Assembly (NCBI GenBank): GCA_902784615.1 | Contig: CACZVN010000003.1 | Coordinates: 244,473 to 308,472, forward strand | From: an uncultured Prevotellaceae bacterium | GTDB lineage: Bacteria; Bacteroidota; Bacteroidia; Bacteroidales; Bacteroidaceae | Length of the DNA stretch: 64,000 nt | Direction: 5' to 3' | Shown: positions 32,516 through 40,680 of the stretch, piece after piece | How positions within the stretch are numbered: position 1 is the first letter of the stretch | How the letters are laid out: each line of letters opens with the position of its first letter | Translations under genes and position numbers: made by a program | Notes under the pieces: model-generated | Seen by the model: the letters and a program-made list of their open reading frames with translations, nothing else | Database searches by the model: none | Told to the model about the DNA's origin: nothing

Positions 32516-33475
32516 TCAACGTTCTATATTAAACAGCGAATCCACAAACTGGCGCTTGTTGAAGAGTTGCATATCCTGCATCCCCTCGCCCAGTCCGATA
32601 TACTTCACGGGGACTTTCAACTGGTCGGAGATACCAATCACCACACCACCCTTGGCCGTACCGTCAAGTTTCGTAATGGCCAGTGATGTGATCTGCGTGA
32701 CAGCAGCAAACTGCTTGGCCTGTTCAAAGGCGTTCTGTCCTGTGGAGCCGTCGAGCACGAGCATCACCTCGTCAGGAGCCTCAGGTAACACCTTCTTCAT
32801 CACGTCCTTGATCTTCTTCAGCTCGTTCATCAGGCCAACCTTATTATGCAGACGACCGGCCGTATCGATCAGCACCACATCAGCCCCGTTGGCCTTGGCA
32901 CTGGAGAGGGTATCGAAAGCCACACTGGCAGGATCGCTGCCCATCTGCTGTTTCACCACTGGCACACCAACCCGCTCGCCCCAGATGCAGAGCTGCTCCA
33001 CGGCAGCGGCACGGAACGTATCGGCAGCACCCAGATAAACCTTCTTGCCAGCCTGTTTAAACTGCCAAGCCAGTTTGCCGATAGTCGTGGTCTTACCCAC
33101 ACCGTTCACACCTACCACCAAGATAACATAGGGTTTATGGTCGCCTGGCAGATCCCAGTTATCATTGTCTTCCGTATTATTCTCCGCCAACAGTTCGGCA
33201 ATCTCGTCACGCAGGATAGCATTGAGTTCCGACGTGCCGACATACTTATCACGCGCCACGCGTTCCTCGATCCGCTCGATGATCTTCAGCGTTGTATCCA
33301 CACCAACATCACTGGTGATCAGCACTTCCTCCAGGTTGTCCAGTACATCGTCGTCAACCTTCGACTTGCCGGCTACGGCACGCGTCAGTTTATCAAATAC
33401 ACTCGTCTTGGTCTTTTCCAGTCCTTTGTCAAGTGTCTCCTTCTTTTCTTTATTGAAAAATCCAAATATTCCCAT
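32516..33475 (-). CDS. ftsY: FtsY, signal recognition particle receptor
   Basis: 319 residues. The N domain begins near KTKTSVFDKLTRAV and the GTPase motifs are GVNGVGKTTTIGKLA (G1), LGAADTFRAAAVEQL (G2), VLIDTAGRLHNKVGLM (G3) and TKLDGTAKGG (G4). The acidic A domain of long FtsY versions is missing, which is common in Bacteroidetes. It receives ribosome-nascent-chain/SRP complexes at the inner membrane. It is the first gene of the operon with rimO, HU and the HU/LysM gene. Confidence 0.96.
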   Translation of the reverse strand: MGIFGFFNKEKKETLDKGLEKTKTSVFDKLTRAVAGKSKVDDDVLDNLEEVLITSDVGVDTTLKIIERIEERVARDKYVGTSELNAILRDEIAELLAENNTEDNDNWDLPGDHKPYVILVVGVNGVGKTTTIGKLAWQFKQAGKKVYLGAADTFRAAAVEQLCIWGERVGVPVVKQQMGSDPASVAFDTLSSAKANGADVVLIDTAGRLHNKVGLMNELKKIKDVMKKVLPEAPDEVMLVLDGSTGQNAFEQAKQFAAVTQITSLAITKLDGTAKGGVVIGISDQLKVPVKYIGLGEGMQDMQLFNKRQFVDSLFNIER

Positions 33476-33495
33476 ATTGCAATATATTACGACTG

Positions 33496-33527
33496 CAAAG
33501 GTAATATTTTTCGATGAAATCTACAAA
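33496..33527 (-). promoter_or_regulatory. Promoter of the ftsY operon
   Basis: Minus-strand TTTG (33524-33527), 20-nt spacer, TACCTTTG (33496-33503). The -33 box is formed by the T-run of the terminator of the preceding rpmB operon. Confidence 0.85.
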
Positions 33528-33557
33528 AAAAGAGGCTGCAAATTACTTGCAGCCTCT
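33525..33557 (-). terminator. Terminator of the map-tsaD-cinA-rpmB-rpmG-DUF4295 run
   Basis: AGAGGCTGCAA / TTGCAGCCTCT stem with a 5-nt loop, followed on the minus strand by seven T. Confidence 0.9.
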
Positions 33558-33579
33558 CATTTTTATCTAAGAATACTTA

Positions 33580-33738
33580 TTAATTCTTGAAGAATTTCTG
33601 AACGTCCTCGTTGGGAACCATCTGCTCATCAAAGATGTAAGCACCCGTCTTGGGACTCTTCACCATCTTGATTACCTTTGTGTAAGCGCGACCATCCTTT
33701 GAGCCTTCATGGAGGGTAGCAACGGTTTTCTTTGCCAT
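33580..33738 (-). CDS. DUF4295 small protein
   Basis: 52 residues beginning MAKKTVATLHEGSKDGRAY, then TKVIKMVKSP and KTGAYIFDEQMVPNEDVQKF. It matches the Bacteroidetes-specific DUF4295 family, which is nearly always next to rpmG and rpmB, as here. The function is unknown; size, basic character and context suggest a ribosome-associated protein. The ATG lies 12 bases after the rpmG stop, and the gene is followed by a strong terminator. Too small to be caught by a long-ORF scan. Confidence 0.9.
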   Translation of the reverse strand: MAKKTVATLHEGSKDGRAYTKVIKMVKSPKTGAYIFDEQMVPNEDVQKFFKN

Positions 33739-33750
33739 ACTTCAGTCGAA

Positions 33751-33942
33751 TTATTTAATCTCCTTGTGAAGAGTCATCTTCTTCAGGATGGGGTTATACT
33801 TCATCAGCTCCATACGCTCGGGCGTATTCTTGCGGTTCTTCGTAGTCACATAACGGCTGGTTCCGGGCATACCACTGTTCTTATGCTCAGTGCACTCCAG
33901 GATCACCTGCACGCGATTACCCTTTGCTTTCTTGCTTGCCAT
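33751..33942 (-). CDS. rpmG: 50S ribosomal protein L33
   Basis: 63 residues, [20 protein letters not shown], followed by the conserved [18 protein letters not shown] and [16 protein letters not shown]. The zinc-binding cysteines of other L33 forms are missing: only one Cys (ECTEH) is present, so this is the non-zinc type. It is five bases downstream of rpmB. Confidence 0.95.
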   Translation of the reverse strand: MASKKAKGNRVQVILECTEHKNSGMPGTSRYVTTKNRKNTPERMELMKYNPILKKMTLHKEIK

Positions 33943-33947
33943 CGTTA

Positions 33948-34211
33948 TTAATCTCCTATCACTTTAATGTCCTTCCAATCAACGAAGCCCTTGGCAACAG
34001 CCTGCTTCAGGGCAGCGTCAAGACCTACTTTATTAATCATGCGAAGGCCAGCAGCGCTGATCTTCAGCTGAATCCAGCAACCCTCTTCTACATAGTAGAA
34101 CTTCTTGCTGAAAAGGTTGACGTCAAAGCTTCTCTTCGTGCGGTGCTTTGAGTGAGACACATTGCAACCGATCTGTGCCTTCTTTCCTGTAATTTGACAA
34201 ATCTTAGACAT
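33948..34211 (-). CDS. rpmB: 50S ribosomal protein L28
   Basis: 87 residues. It contains the L28 signatures [33 protein letters not shown], and [20 protein letters not shown]. Part of the large ribosomal subunit. The gene starts two bases downstream of cinA. Confidence 0.95.
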   Translation of the reverse strand: MSKICQITGKKAQIGCNVSHSKHRTKRSFDVNLFSKKFYYVEEGCWIQLKISAAGLRMINKVGLDAALKQAVAKGFVDWKDIKVIGD

Positions 34212-34213
34212 TT

Positions 34214-34747
34214 CTATCTACTTTTTACTTGTGATTTACACTTACTTATTCCAAACAGGGTGCAAAGGTTCAGGAAGGCCAAAAACAGTTCCATGGCCTT
34301 GTTCGTAGCGATGGCAAGATTGATGTCTCGCCCATGGTCTTCCTCCACTTTCAGAGTCATCACATGTTCCGGACTGCCAGCGGCCAACCAGATGGTGCCC
34401 ACGGGGATCTCCTTCGTACCTCCAGTGGGTCCTGCGAATCCCGTGGCCGAAACGGCATAATCCGTGTTCAATGCCTTACAGGCACCTTTCACCATGGCGA
34501 TGGCAACTTCTTCACACACAGCCGTTTTCTCTTCCAAGAGCTGGTGATCTACGCCCAACAGGTTCTCCTTGATCTCGTCGATATACGAGATGATACCACC
34601 CTTGAAATACTTCGATGCACCAGGCACTGCGATGATCGCCTCACCAATGCGTCCGCCTGTGCAACTTTCTGCCGTACTGACAGTCTTCTCCGTCTCCCAG
34701 AGAATCTCACTGATTTCCCGACTTATTACCTTACTTTCAAAATCCAT
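34214..34747 (-). CDS. pncC: CinA C-terminal-type amidohydrolase (NMN deamidase)
   Basis: 177 residues, i.e. only the CinA_C domain. Signatures are [36 protein letters not shown] and [18 protein letters not shown]. These enzymes hydrolyse nicotinamide mononucleotide to nicotinate mononucleotide in NAD recycling. The usual N-terminal MoaB-like domain of long CinA is not present, which is normal for the short form. The gene is preceded by an ATTAAACATTAG linker and leads directly into rpmB. Confidence 0.9.
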   Translation of the reverse strand: MDFESKVISREISEILWETEKTVSTAESCTGGRIGEAIIAVPGASKYFKGGIISYIDEIKENLLGVDHQLLEEKTAVCEEVAIAMVKGACKALNTDYAVSATGFAGPTGGTKEIPVGTIWLAAGSPEHVMTLKVEEDHGRDINLAIATNKAMELFLAFLNLCTLFGISKCKSQVKSR

Positions 34748-34777
34748 ATCTAATGTTTAATTTTTTATGTTTTAAAG

Positions 34778-35800
34778 TCATTTGAATGTTACTTTGCTGA
34801 ATGCGGGGGCGTCGATGCTGCAGAACTGCTTGTCGAGATACTTATAGTAGCCCACGATACCGATCATGGCTGCATTATCCGTCGTATAACTGAACTTCGG
34901 GATATAAATCGTCCAGCCATAGCGTTTCTGCGCATCATAGAAAGCGTTACGCAGTCCGTTGTTGGCACTCACGCCACCAGCCACGGCCACATGCTTGATG
35001 CCCGTCTGCTTCACGGCCTTCTTCAGTTTCTTCATCAGGATATCCACGATCGTCCATTCCAGCGAGGCGGCAATGTCCTCCTTATGATGCTCGATGAAAT
35101 CGGGATCCTCGGCCACCCATTTCTGCATGGAATAGAGGAACGAGGTCTTCAGACCTGAGAAACTATAGTCCAAGCCAGGAATGCTGGGCTCTGCAAAGGT
35201 GTAGGCTTTAGGATTACCCTGACGCGCCAACCTGTCGATGATCGGACCACCAGGATAGCCGAGTCCCATCACCTTCGAACACTTGTCGATAGCCTCACCT
35301 GCCGCATCGTCGATGGTCTGACCCAGCACTTCCATATCGTTGTAGGCATTCACCTTCACGATCTGCGAGTTACCGCCACTCACCAACAGACAGAGGAACG
35401 GCAGCGGCGGCTGGTTTGTGTCGTCTTCCGACTCCTTGATGAAATGCGCCATCACATGCCCTTGCAGATGGTTCACGTCGATCAGGGGGATACCCAACGA
35501 ACGTGCGAAACCTTTCGCAAAGCTAACACCTACGAGCAGCGATCCCATCAGTCCGGGTCCTCTGGTAAAGGCGATGGCCGAGAGCTGTTCCTTCGTGATG
35601 CCAGCCTTCTTGATGGCCTGATCCACCACAGGCACCACATTCTGCTGATGCGCCCGCGATGCCAGTTCCGGCACCACGCCACCATACGCCTCGTGCACAG
35701 CCTGCGAGGCCGTCACGTTCGACAGTAGGATACCGTTCTTGAGCACGGCTGCCGACGTGTCGTCGCACGAACTCTCTATACCTAATATATATATATCCAT
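34778..35800 (-). CDS. tsaD: tRNA threonylcarbamoyladenosine synthase subunit TsaD
   Basis: 340 residues. ASKHA ATPase motifs: YILGIESSCDDTSAAVL, SRAHQQNVVPVVDQ, VNHLQGHVMAHF (the metal-binding HLxGH), LLVSGGNSQIV and VAGGVSANNGLR. It transfers the threonylcarbamoyl group to A37 of ANN-decoding tRNAs. The start at 35798-35800 is chosen because its ATG overlaps the map stop codon (TAATG) and gives the family N-terminus. Confidence 0.95.
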   Translation of the reverse strand: MDIYILGIESSCDDTSAAVLKNGILLSNVTASQAVHEAYGGVVPELASRAHQQNVVPVVDQAIKKAGITKEQLSAIAFTRGPGLMGSLLVGVSFAKGFARSLGIPLIDVNHLQGHVMAHFIKESEDDTNQPPLPFLCLLVSGGNSQIVKVNAYNDMEVLGQTIDDAAGEAIDKCSKVMGLGYPGGPIIDRLARQGNPKAYTFAEPSIPGLDYSFSGLKTSFLYSMQKWVAEDPDFIEHHKEDIAASLEWTIVDILMKKLKKAVKQTGIKHVAVAGGVSANNGLRNAFYDAQKRYGWTIYIPKFSYTTDNAAMIGIVGYYKYLDKQFCSIDAPAFSKVTFK

Positions 35801-36666
35801 TAGTATGTCAGAATTTCCACACCATGTTCCGTCATCACCAGCGTATGCTCCCACTGGGCACTGGGCAACTCATCCTCTGTGATCACCTCCCAGCCGTACG
35901 GATCATCGGCATCAATAAACACTTTCCACGTACCCATGTTGATCATCGGCTCGATGGTAAACACCATACCAGGCACGAGCAGCATACCCGTCCCACGATG
36001 ACCGTAGTGGTTCACGTCGGGCTCCTCGTGGAACTTCAGCCCTACCCCATGACCAGCCAGATCACGCACGATGCCATAGCCGTATTTCTTGCAGTGCTTC
36101 TCGATGGCATGGCCGATGTCGCCCACGAAACCGTAGGGTTTGGCGGCCTCCATGCCAATCTCCAGGCACTCCTTCGCCACGCGCACCAGTTGTTCCTTCT
36201 CAGGCGTGGTCTTGCCGATGATGAACATACGACTGGCATCAGCATAATAGCCGTCGAGAATCGTGGTGAAATCCACGTTGATGATATCGCCCTCCTCAAG
36301 CACGTCCTCTTCCTTGGGGATGCCATGACACACCACCTCATTGATCGACGTGCAGACGCTCATGGGAAAGCCCTCGTAGTCGAGGCAGGCAGGGATGGCG
36401 TTATGCTCCTCACAGTACTGACGGCATATCTGGTCGATCTCCAGCGTGTTCATGCCGGCATGTATCTGTTTGGCTACCTCGTCGAGCACACCAGTATTCA
36501 CGACACCCGCCCTGCGGATGCCCTCTATCTGCTCTGGTGTCTTGATCAGCTCGCGCGTAGGCACCTCCTTGCCCTTGTTCTCCCAGTACATGATGGTCTT
36601 GTCCATCTCCGTAGGCTCTTGGCCCGACAGACAGTGCCATCTTCTCTTCTTGTTGAAAGCGCTCAT
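35800..36666 (-). CDS. map: Methionine aminopeptidase, type I
   Basis: 288 residues. The pita-bread fold is marked by SVCTSINEVVCHGIP, DIINVDFTTILDGYYADAS (metal-binding Asp pair), DLAGHGVGLKFHEEPDVNHY (metal-binding His) and MVFTIEPMINMG (Glu). The N-terminal extension has KKRRWHCLSGQE and YWENKGKEVPTRELIKTP, longer than E. coli Map and like a reduced SEC-C-type tail; it may bind the ribosome. It removes the initiator methionine. It heads a run with tsaD, pncC and the L28/L33 genes. Confidence 0.94.
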   Translation of the reverse strand: MSAFNKKRRWHCLSGQEPTEMDKTIMYWENKGKEVPTRELIKTPEQIEGIRRAGVVNTGVLDEVAKQIHAGMNTLEIDQICRQYCEEHNAIPACLDYEGFPMSVCTSINEVVCHGIPKEEDVLEEGDIINVDFTTILDGYYADASRMFIIGKTTPEKEQLVRVAKECLEIGMEAAKPYGFVGDIGHAIEKHCKKYGYGIVRDLAGHGVGLKFHEEPDVNHYGHRGTGMLLVPGMVFTIEPMINMGTWKVFIDADDPYGWEVITEDELPSAQWEHTLVMTEHGVEILTY

Positions 36667-36693
36667 TTACCTTATTATATATAATAGCGGGTG

Positions 36694-36725
36694 CAAAGGT
36701 AGTGCAAATCGAGCGAAATACCAAA
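36694..36725 (-). promoter_or_regulatory. Promoter of map and downstream genes
   Basis: Minus-strand TTTG (36722-36725), 20-nt spacer, TACCTTTG (36694-36701), leader of about 22 nt. Confidence 0.88.
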
Positions 36726-36730
36726 TTTTA

Positions 36731-36762
36731 TTTGAGATTTCCCGTTTTTCTTCGTATCTTTG
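36731..36762 (+). promoter_or_regulatory. Promoter of the patatin gene, ending 8 nt before its ATG
   Basis: TTTG (36731-36734), 20-nt spacer and TATCTTTG (36755-36762), both perfect. The start codon is at 36771, so the transcript would begin within about three bases of it. Confidence 0.85.
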
Positions 36763-36770
36763 CCACCGCA

Positions 36771-37736
36771 ATGAAGAGAATACTCCTAATACTGATCGTA
36801 GCCAGCCTGCTGATCCCTGCGATGGCAGGACGCCCGAAGATCGGACTGGCCCTCGGAGGCGGCGGTGCCAAGGGTGCCGCTGAGGTGGGCGTGCTGAAGG
36901 TGCTCGAAGAGGCAGGCATCCACATCGACTGTATTGCAGGCTCTTCGATAGGTGCTGTCGTCGGCGGACTCTATGCAGCAGGCTATTCCGCCTCAGAACT
37001 CGACACGCTGTTCCAGACGCAGGAGTGGTTCTCGCTACTGACAGACAGGAAAACCTCGCTCATGAATGAGCCCTATCAGAACATCGACGGTGTGACCTAT
37101 ATCTTCGGATTCCCCATACTGGACAAGAACCGCAGGGGCTTTGGCATCATGCGTGGAGGCAGGATCGAACAGGTGATCGACTCGATGGTGTCCGTCCGTG
37201 GCTGCACCGACTTTGAGAGTCTGCGCATCCCCTTCCGTTGTGTCGCAGCAGATATCAGAACGGCCGAGGAGGTGGTGATCTCCGACGGTCTTGTCTATAA
37301 GGCCATCAGGGCTTCGATGGCCATTCCAGGCATCTTCAAACCCGTGGAATGGGGCGACTGGCTGCTCGTTGACGGTGGCATGCTCAACAACCTGCCCGTG
37401 GATATCTGTCGCCAGATGGGTGCTGACATCGTGATCGCGATAGACCTGCAACAGGGCGAGACCCAACCCCGCAAGCAGGAGATAGATGTCGGCAATGTCT
37501 TTGGACTGGCGGATATTCTGGGTATTAACGGTATCCTGAAATGGGTAGCCAACCGTCCTGACATCGCCAAATACAGCGAAAACCGCAAGGATGCCGACAT
37601 CTATATCCATCCGTCGCTCCCTGACTACGACATCACCAAATTCGGCAACAAGAACTCCGCCCGCATGATCCAGGCAGGCTATTCCGCCGCCAAGGAACAA
37701 TGGAAAGAGCTCCAGAAACTTGCCGTTGAAAAGTAA
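36771..37736 (+). CDS. Patatin-like phospholipase
   Basis: 321 residues. A short signal-like N-terminus (MKRILLILIVASLLIPAMA) precedes the patatin core: GLALGGGGAKGAAEVGVLKV (oxyanion hole), CIAGSSIGAVVGG with the catalytic Ser, and WLLVDGGMLNNLP with the Asp of the Ser-Asp dyad. Bacteroidetes often fuse patatin to a BamA-like barrel; that C-terminal part is missing here, leaving a free periplasmic or lipid-face hydrolase. The ATG at 36771 is chosen over the longer frame since the promoter lies at 36731-36762. Monocistronic; the following 140 bases are a repeat region. Confidence 0.9.
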   Translation: MKRILLILIVASLLIPAMAGRPKIGLALGGGGAKGAAEVGVLKVLEEAGIHIDCIAGSSIGAVVGGLYAAGYSASELDTLFQTQEWFSLLTDRKTSLMNEPYQNIDGVTYIFGFPILDKNRRGFGIMRGGRIEQVIDSMVSVRGCTDFESLRIPFRCVAADIRTAEEVVISDGLVYKAIRASMAIPGIFKPVEWGDWLLVDGGMLNNLPVDICRQMGADIVIAIDLQQGETQPRKQEIDVGNVFGLADILGINGILKWVANRPDIAKYSENRKDADIYIHPSLPDYDITKFGNKNSARMIQAGYSAAKEQWKELQKLAVEK

Positions 37737-37877
37737 AACAAATCGTTTTGTTGAAATAAGCAGTCCTTTATGTGGAATAAGGACTCCTTATTTCGAAATA
37801 AGGAGCCCCGCTTGAATGAATTCTCTCGAGAATTGGACCGATCCATACGCGCGCATAAGCGTATAGTTGTTTTTGGC
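37737..37877. repeat. Intergenic palindrome cluster
   Basis: Convergent-gene gap filled with small palindromes. Positions 37784-37805 form a perfect 22-bp palindrome with half-site CTCCTTATTTC. Just before it AATAAGG / CCTTATT can also pair. At 37819-37834 there is AATTCTCTCGAGAATT, identical to the motif at 1174-1189. TACGC / GCGTA follows near 37847-37864. No gene is seen. It may act as a terminator for both genes or be a small mobile palindromic element. Confidence 0.65.
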
Positions 37878-38597
37878 TTAAAACATAACCTGGTTCTTGA
37901 CGTGATCGTAATCCTCAGGGGTGTCGATCTCGTAGGAGAAATAGCTGCTGGTATCGACCACACGGAAGGTGTGGCCCTGGGGGATCAGGCGCTCGAAGGC
38001 ACGCTCATAAAAGATATCTATGAGTTTCTCCTGTAGGATCATCTGATCAAGTTCTTTATAGAGGGCATCGCTGTAATCGGCAGCGATCTTCTCAATGCCC
38101 ACGCTCTCACCCATCGCATCCTCAGGACGACAGGTCTTGCTGATCTCCGTGATTCGCATGTCGGCATCAACCACAACTTTCATCTCCTCCTCACCACACT
38201 CGTGGCGATTGACGGCTAAGGCGGATTCTGGTTCCTGGGCGATACGTACGACAGCAGCAGGATCGCAGAAGATGTCACTGTCCATCAACAGGAAGTCCTT
38301 GCCACGTACCACCTCACCAGCCATCCAGAGCGAGTAGATATTGTTGTTGTGCTCGTAGTCGGCATTGTGGAGGAAGGTGAAACTAAGCGACTCGTCGTAA
38401 GCACTCAGGAAGTCGCGGATCATATCGGCGCGATAGCCCGTCACCACCACGAACTCGCTGATGCCAGCCTGACGCATGGCATCAACGGTACGCTCCAACA
38501 ACGTACGTCCACCTACCTTCAGCAGGCACTTCGGCATGGTATCCGTCAGTGGGCGCAGACGTTTCGCCATGCCCGCTGCTAAAATCACTCCTATCAT
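37878..38597 (-). CDS. LicC-like CTP:phospho-alcohol cytidylyltransferase
   Basis: 239 residues. The nucleotidyltransferase signature GVILAAGMAKRLRPLTDTMP with KCLLKVGGRTLLERTV is followed by VVVTGYRADMI, NNIYSLWMAG and FLLMDSDIFCDP. This order, especially NNIYSLW, matches the phosphocholine/LicC and aminoethylphosphonate (PntC) cytidylyltransferases rather than the sugar enzymes. It should activate a phospho-alcohol with CTP, releasing pyrophosphate and producing a CDP-alcohol for the CDP-alcohol phosphotransferase encoded three genes upstream. Last gene of the run; the substrate is unproved. Confidence 0.8.
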   Translation of the reverse strand: MIGVILAAGMAKRLRPLTDTMPKCLLKVGGRTLLERTVDAMRQAGISEFVVVTGYRADMIRDFLSAYDESLSFTFLHNADYEHNNNIYSLWMAGEVVRGKDFLLMDSDIFCDPAAVVRIAQEPESALAVNRHECGEEEMKVVVDADMRITEISKTCRPEDAMGESVGIEKIAADYSDALYKELDQMILQEKLIDIFYERAFERLIPQGHTFRVVDTSSYFSYEIDTPEDYDHVKNQVMF

Positions 38598-38600
38598 ACC

Positions 38601-39623
38601 TTATTTATTATGATATACCTTCAGGATGGTATCAACCACGGTCTGCGTCTGTTCCTTACGACCCAACGTGATGCGCAAGCACGACTCCAGACCCTTGTCG
38701 CCCATGAACTTGATCTTGTAGTCCTGATTGATCTCAAGGGGATACTTGATAAGGATGAAGTTGGCCACCGACTTATACACCTTGAAGCCAGGCAGTGAGC
38801 CCAGTTCCTTCTTATACAACTGGCGCCCCCACTCCATGTCGTCAGCCACGTGACGGTAGTGCTCGTCGCTGTCCAATGCAGCCAGTGCCACAGCCTCAGA
38901 GAAGCGGTTATAGCCCAGATACTTGTTGACGTAACTCAGGAACTGGTCGTGACCCTTGCCGATAAAGCCGAAGCCACAGCGCAGGCCGGGCAGTCCGTAG
39001 AACTTCGACAGCGTACGCGAGATGATCAGGTTGCTGTATTTGTTCACTAGCGGGGCAATATAGGCGGTATCCGTAGAGATAAAACTGGCGTAGGCCTCAT
39101 CAATGAGCACCATCGTATCCTCAGGGATATTCTCCATGATACGGCCGATCTCCTCAGGCGTCAGACCGTTACCCGTGGGGTTGTTGGGCGATGCCAGCAG
39201 GAGCATACGGGGATGCACGCGGTTGGCGTATTCTATCACCTCGTCGATGTCGTAGGCGAAGGTGTCTTCCTGCTCGTGCAGGGGATACATCTCGAAGGTG
39301 CCGCCACACTCACTGGCCACACGGTTGTAGTACCACCAGGAGAACTCGGGGATCAGGATCTTCTTATTGTCACCCAGCATCAGAAAATAGTGGATGGCAT
39401 TCTTCAGCATGTCCTCACCACCGTAGGTCAGGAGCACCTGCTCCTCAGGCACACCGTAGATCTCGCTCACGCGGACGGAGATAACACTCTTCTTACCCTC
39501 ATCATAGATACGGGTATAGAAACACAACGTTTTGGGATCGAAGTTCTTAATAGCATCAACCACTTTCTGGCTGGGCTCGAAGTTAAACTCGTTTCTGTCG
39601 AGATAATTCATGATTTTATTCAT
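38601..39623 (-). CDS. HisC/CobD-like PLP enzyme in a lipid-headgroup cluster
   Basis: 340 residues, fold type I. Cofactor sites include LLLASPNNPTGNGLTPEEI, MVLIDEAYASFIS, and SRTLSKFYGLPGLRCGF where the lysine forms the Schiff base. It resembles histidinol-phosphate aminotransferase and the related phosphothreonine/phosphoserine decarboxylases (CobD type). No his genes are nearby. Its neighbours are a cytidylyltransferase, a flippase-like protein and a CDP-alcohol phosphotransferase. One attractive reading is decarboxylation of O-phosphoserine or phosphothreonine to a phospho-amino-alcohol; a transaminase role is equally possible from sequence alone. Confidence 0.75.
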   Translation of the reverse strand: MNKIMNYLDRNEFNFEPSQKVVDAIKNFDPKTLCFYTRIYDEGKKSVISVRVSEIYGVPEEQVLLTYGGEDMLKNAIHYFLMLGDNKKILIPEFSWWYYNRVASECGGTFEMYPLHEQEDTFAYDIDEVIEYANRVHPRMLLLASPNNPTGNGLTPEEIGRIMENIPEDTMVLIDEAYASFISTDTAYIAPLVNKYSNLIISRTLSKFYGLPGLRCGFGFIGKGHDQFLSYVNKYLGYNRFSEAVALAALDSDEHYRHVADDMEWGRQLYKKELGSLPGFKVYKSVANFILIKYPLEINQDYKIKFMGDKGLESCLRITLGRKEQTQTVVDTILKVYHNK

Positions 39624-39635
39624 AGTTGTAATATT

Positions 39636-40673
39636 TTAATTCTTGTCTATTTTCATCAGGAGGATACCTATCAGGATCCAGATAATCTCTCGTACACGGC
39701 AGATGATACTTACGAAGATGCCCAGGGCCGCTGATAGTCCCAAGGCAGCAATAGAAAGCACAAATCCGCCTTCCTGAACACCCAACTGCATCGGCAGGAA
39801 TCCGATGAGGTTGGCAAAGAGTGTCGTGAAGGAGACAATCAGGAAACTATGCAGGAAGGTGATCAGCAGTCCGGAGAAACCGCCTCCGCAGTCGATACCG
39901 AAGAGCAGCAGCATGAACATCACCTCGCTGCTCTGGACGACGCGTGACAGATACTCCAACAGCAGACTGCGATAGAAGGCCCGCTTATCCTCTGCATAGA
40001 GGGCGGCAATCTGTTCGTCGATGTTATGCAGGGCCTCGGCATGGTTATCCTGGAATCGCGCGCTCCACTTCCCGAGGCCAGGGACATGACCCAGCCAGCG
40101 GATAACCTTCGTCACTAGACCATGACGATAGCCCTTCGAGAAGATATAGAAGGCGATGAGGCAGAACACAATGACAATGCCCAACAACGTGCCAATGGCC
40201 GTGTTGATGGGCAGGTCGCCTACGGCTGCCAGTGCCAGATAGATGAAGATGCTGGAGAACCAGTACCAGAAGTGGGCAAAGAAATGCATCATGGCATAGA
40301 GGATGACTGACGAAGTGGCGCGTTGATTGCCTATGTCCTTCGACAGTTCCATGATGCGATAAGGCTCTCCACCCAGTCCGCCCACGGGAGTGGCATAGTT
40401 CAGGGCATAGCCCGTAATCGTCAGTCGGTAGATACGCCAGAAACTAACTTTTACCTCCTTGCATTTGCTTCGGATGATAGTCTGCCAGGAAAGAGCATTC
40501 ATACCATAGATTAAGATCCACACACCCACGATGGGTATAAGCCAGTAGCCAGCATGACAGAGATGCTGCCAGAGTTCCACGAAACTGACATCGAACGTAA
40601 AGAGCATCACCACCACAGCGGCGACGCCAAGGAGGAAGAACAGATTATTCAATCTTTGCTTCGTCCACTTCAT
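39636..40673 (-). CDS. LPG-synthase-TM / UPF0104 flippase-like membrane protein
   Basis: 345 residues with about eight membrane helices. Motifs typical of the UPF0104 family are the TGYALNYATPVGGLGGEPYR segment near the N-terminus and a C-terminal FANLIGFLPMQLGVQEGGF. Relatives are the transmembrane half of MprF, which flips aminoacylated lipids, and GlfT/Agl-type helpers. With a phosphotransferase gene directly upstream, it is a likely exporter of the lipid product. Gaps between the genes are 7-13 bases. Confidence 0.85.
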   Translation of the reverse strand: MKWTKQRLNNLFFLLGVAAVVVMLFTFDVSFVELWQHLCHAGYWLIPIVGVWILIYGMNALSWQTIIRSKCKEVKVSFWRIYRLTITGYALNYATPVGGLGGEPYRIMELSKDIGNQRATSSVILYAMMHFFAHFWYWFSSIFIYLALAAVGDLPINTAIGTLLGIVIVFCLIAFYIFSKGYRHGLVTKVIRWLGHVPGLGKWSARFQDNHAEALHNIDEQIAALYAEDKRAFYRSLLLEYLSRVVQSSEVMFMLLLFGIDCGGGFSGLLITFLHSFLIVSFTTLFANLIGFLPMQLGVQEGGFVLSIAALGLSAALGIFVSIICRVREIIWILIGILLMKIDKN

Positions 40674-40680
40674 AGTCTTT

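Noticed and set aside
37878-39623. Aminoethylphosphonate pathway (PntC plus transaminase)
   Set aside because: No PEP mutase or phosphonopyruvate decarboxylase is near, and the PLP enzyme is HisC/CobD-like rather than a class V AEP transaminase.
38601-39623. Histidine biosynthesis gene hisC
   Set aside because: No other his gene is present and the neighbours all point to lipid or headgroup metabolism; the fold alone does not prove the reaction.
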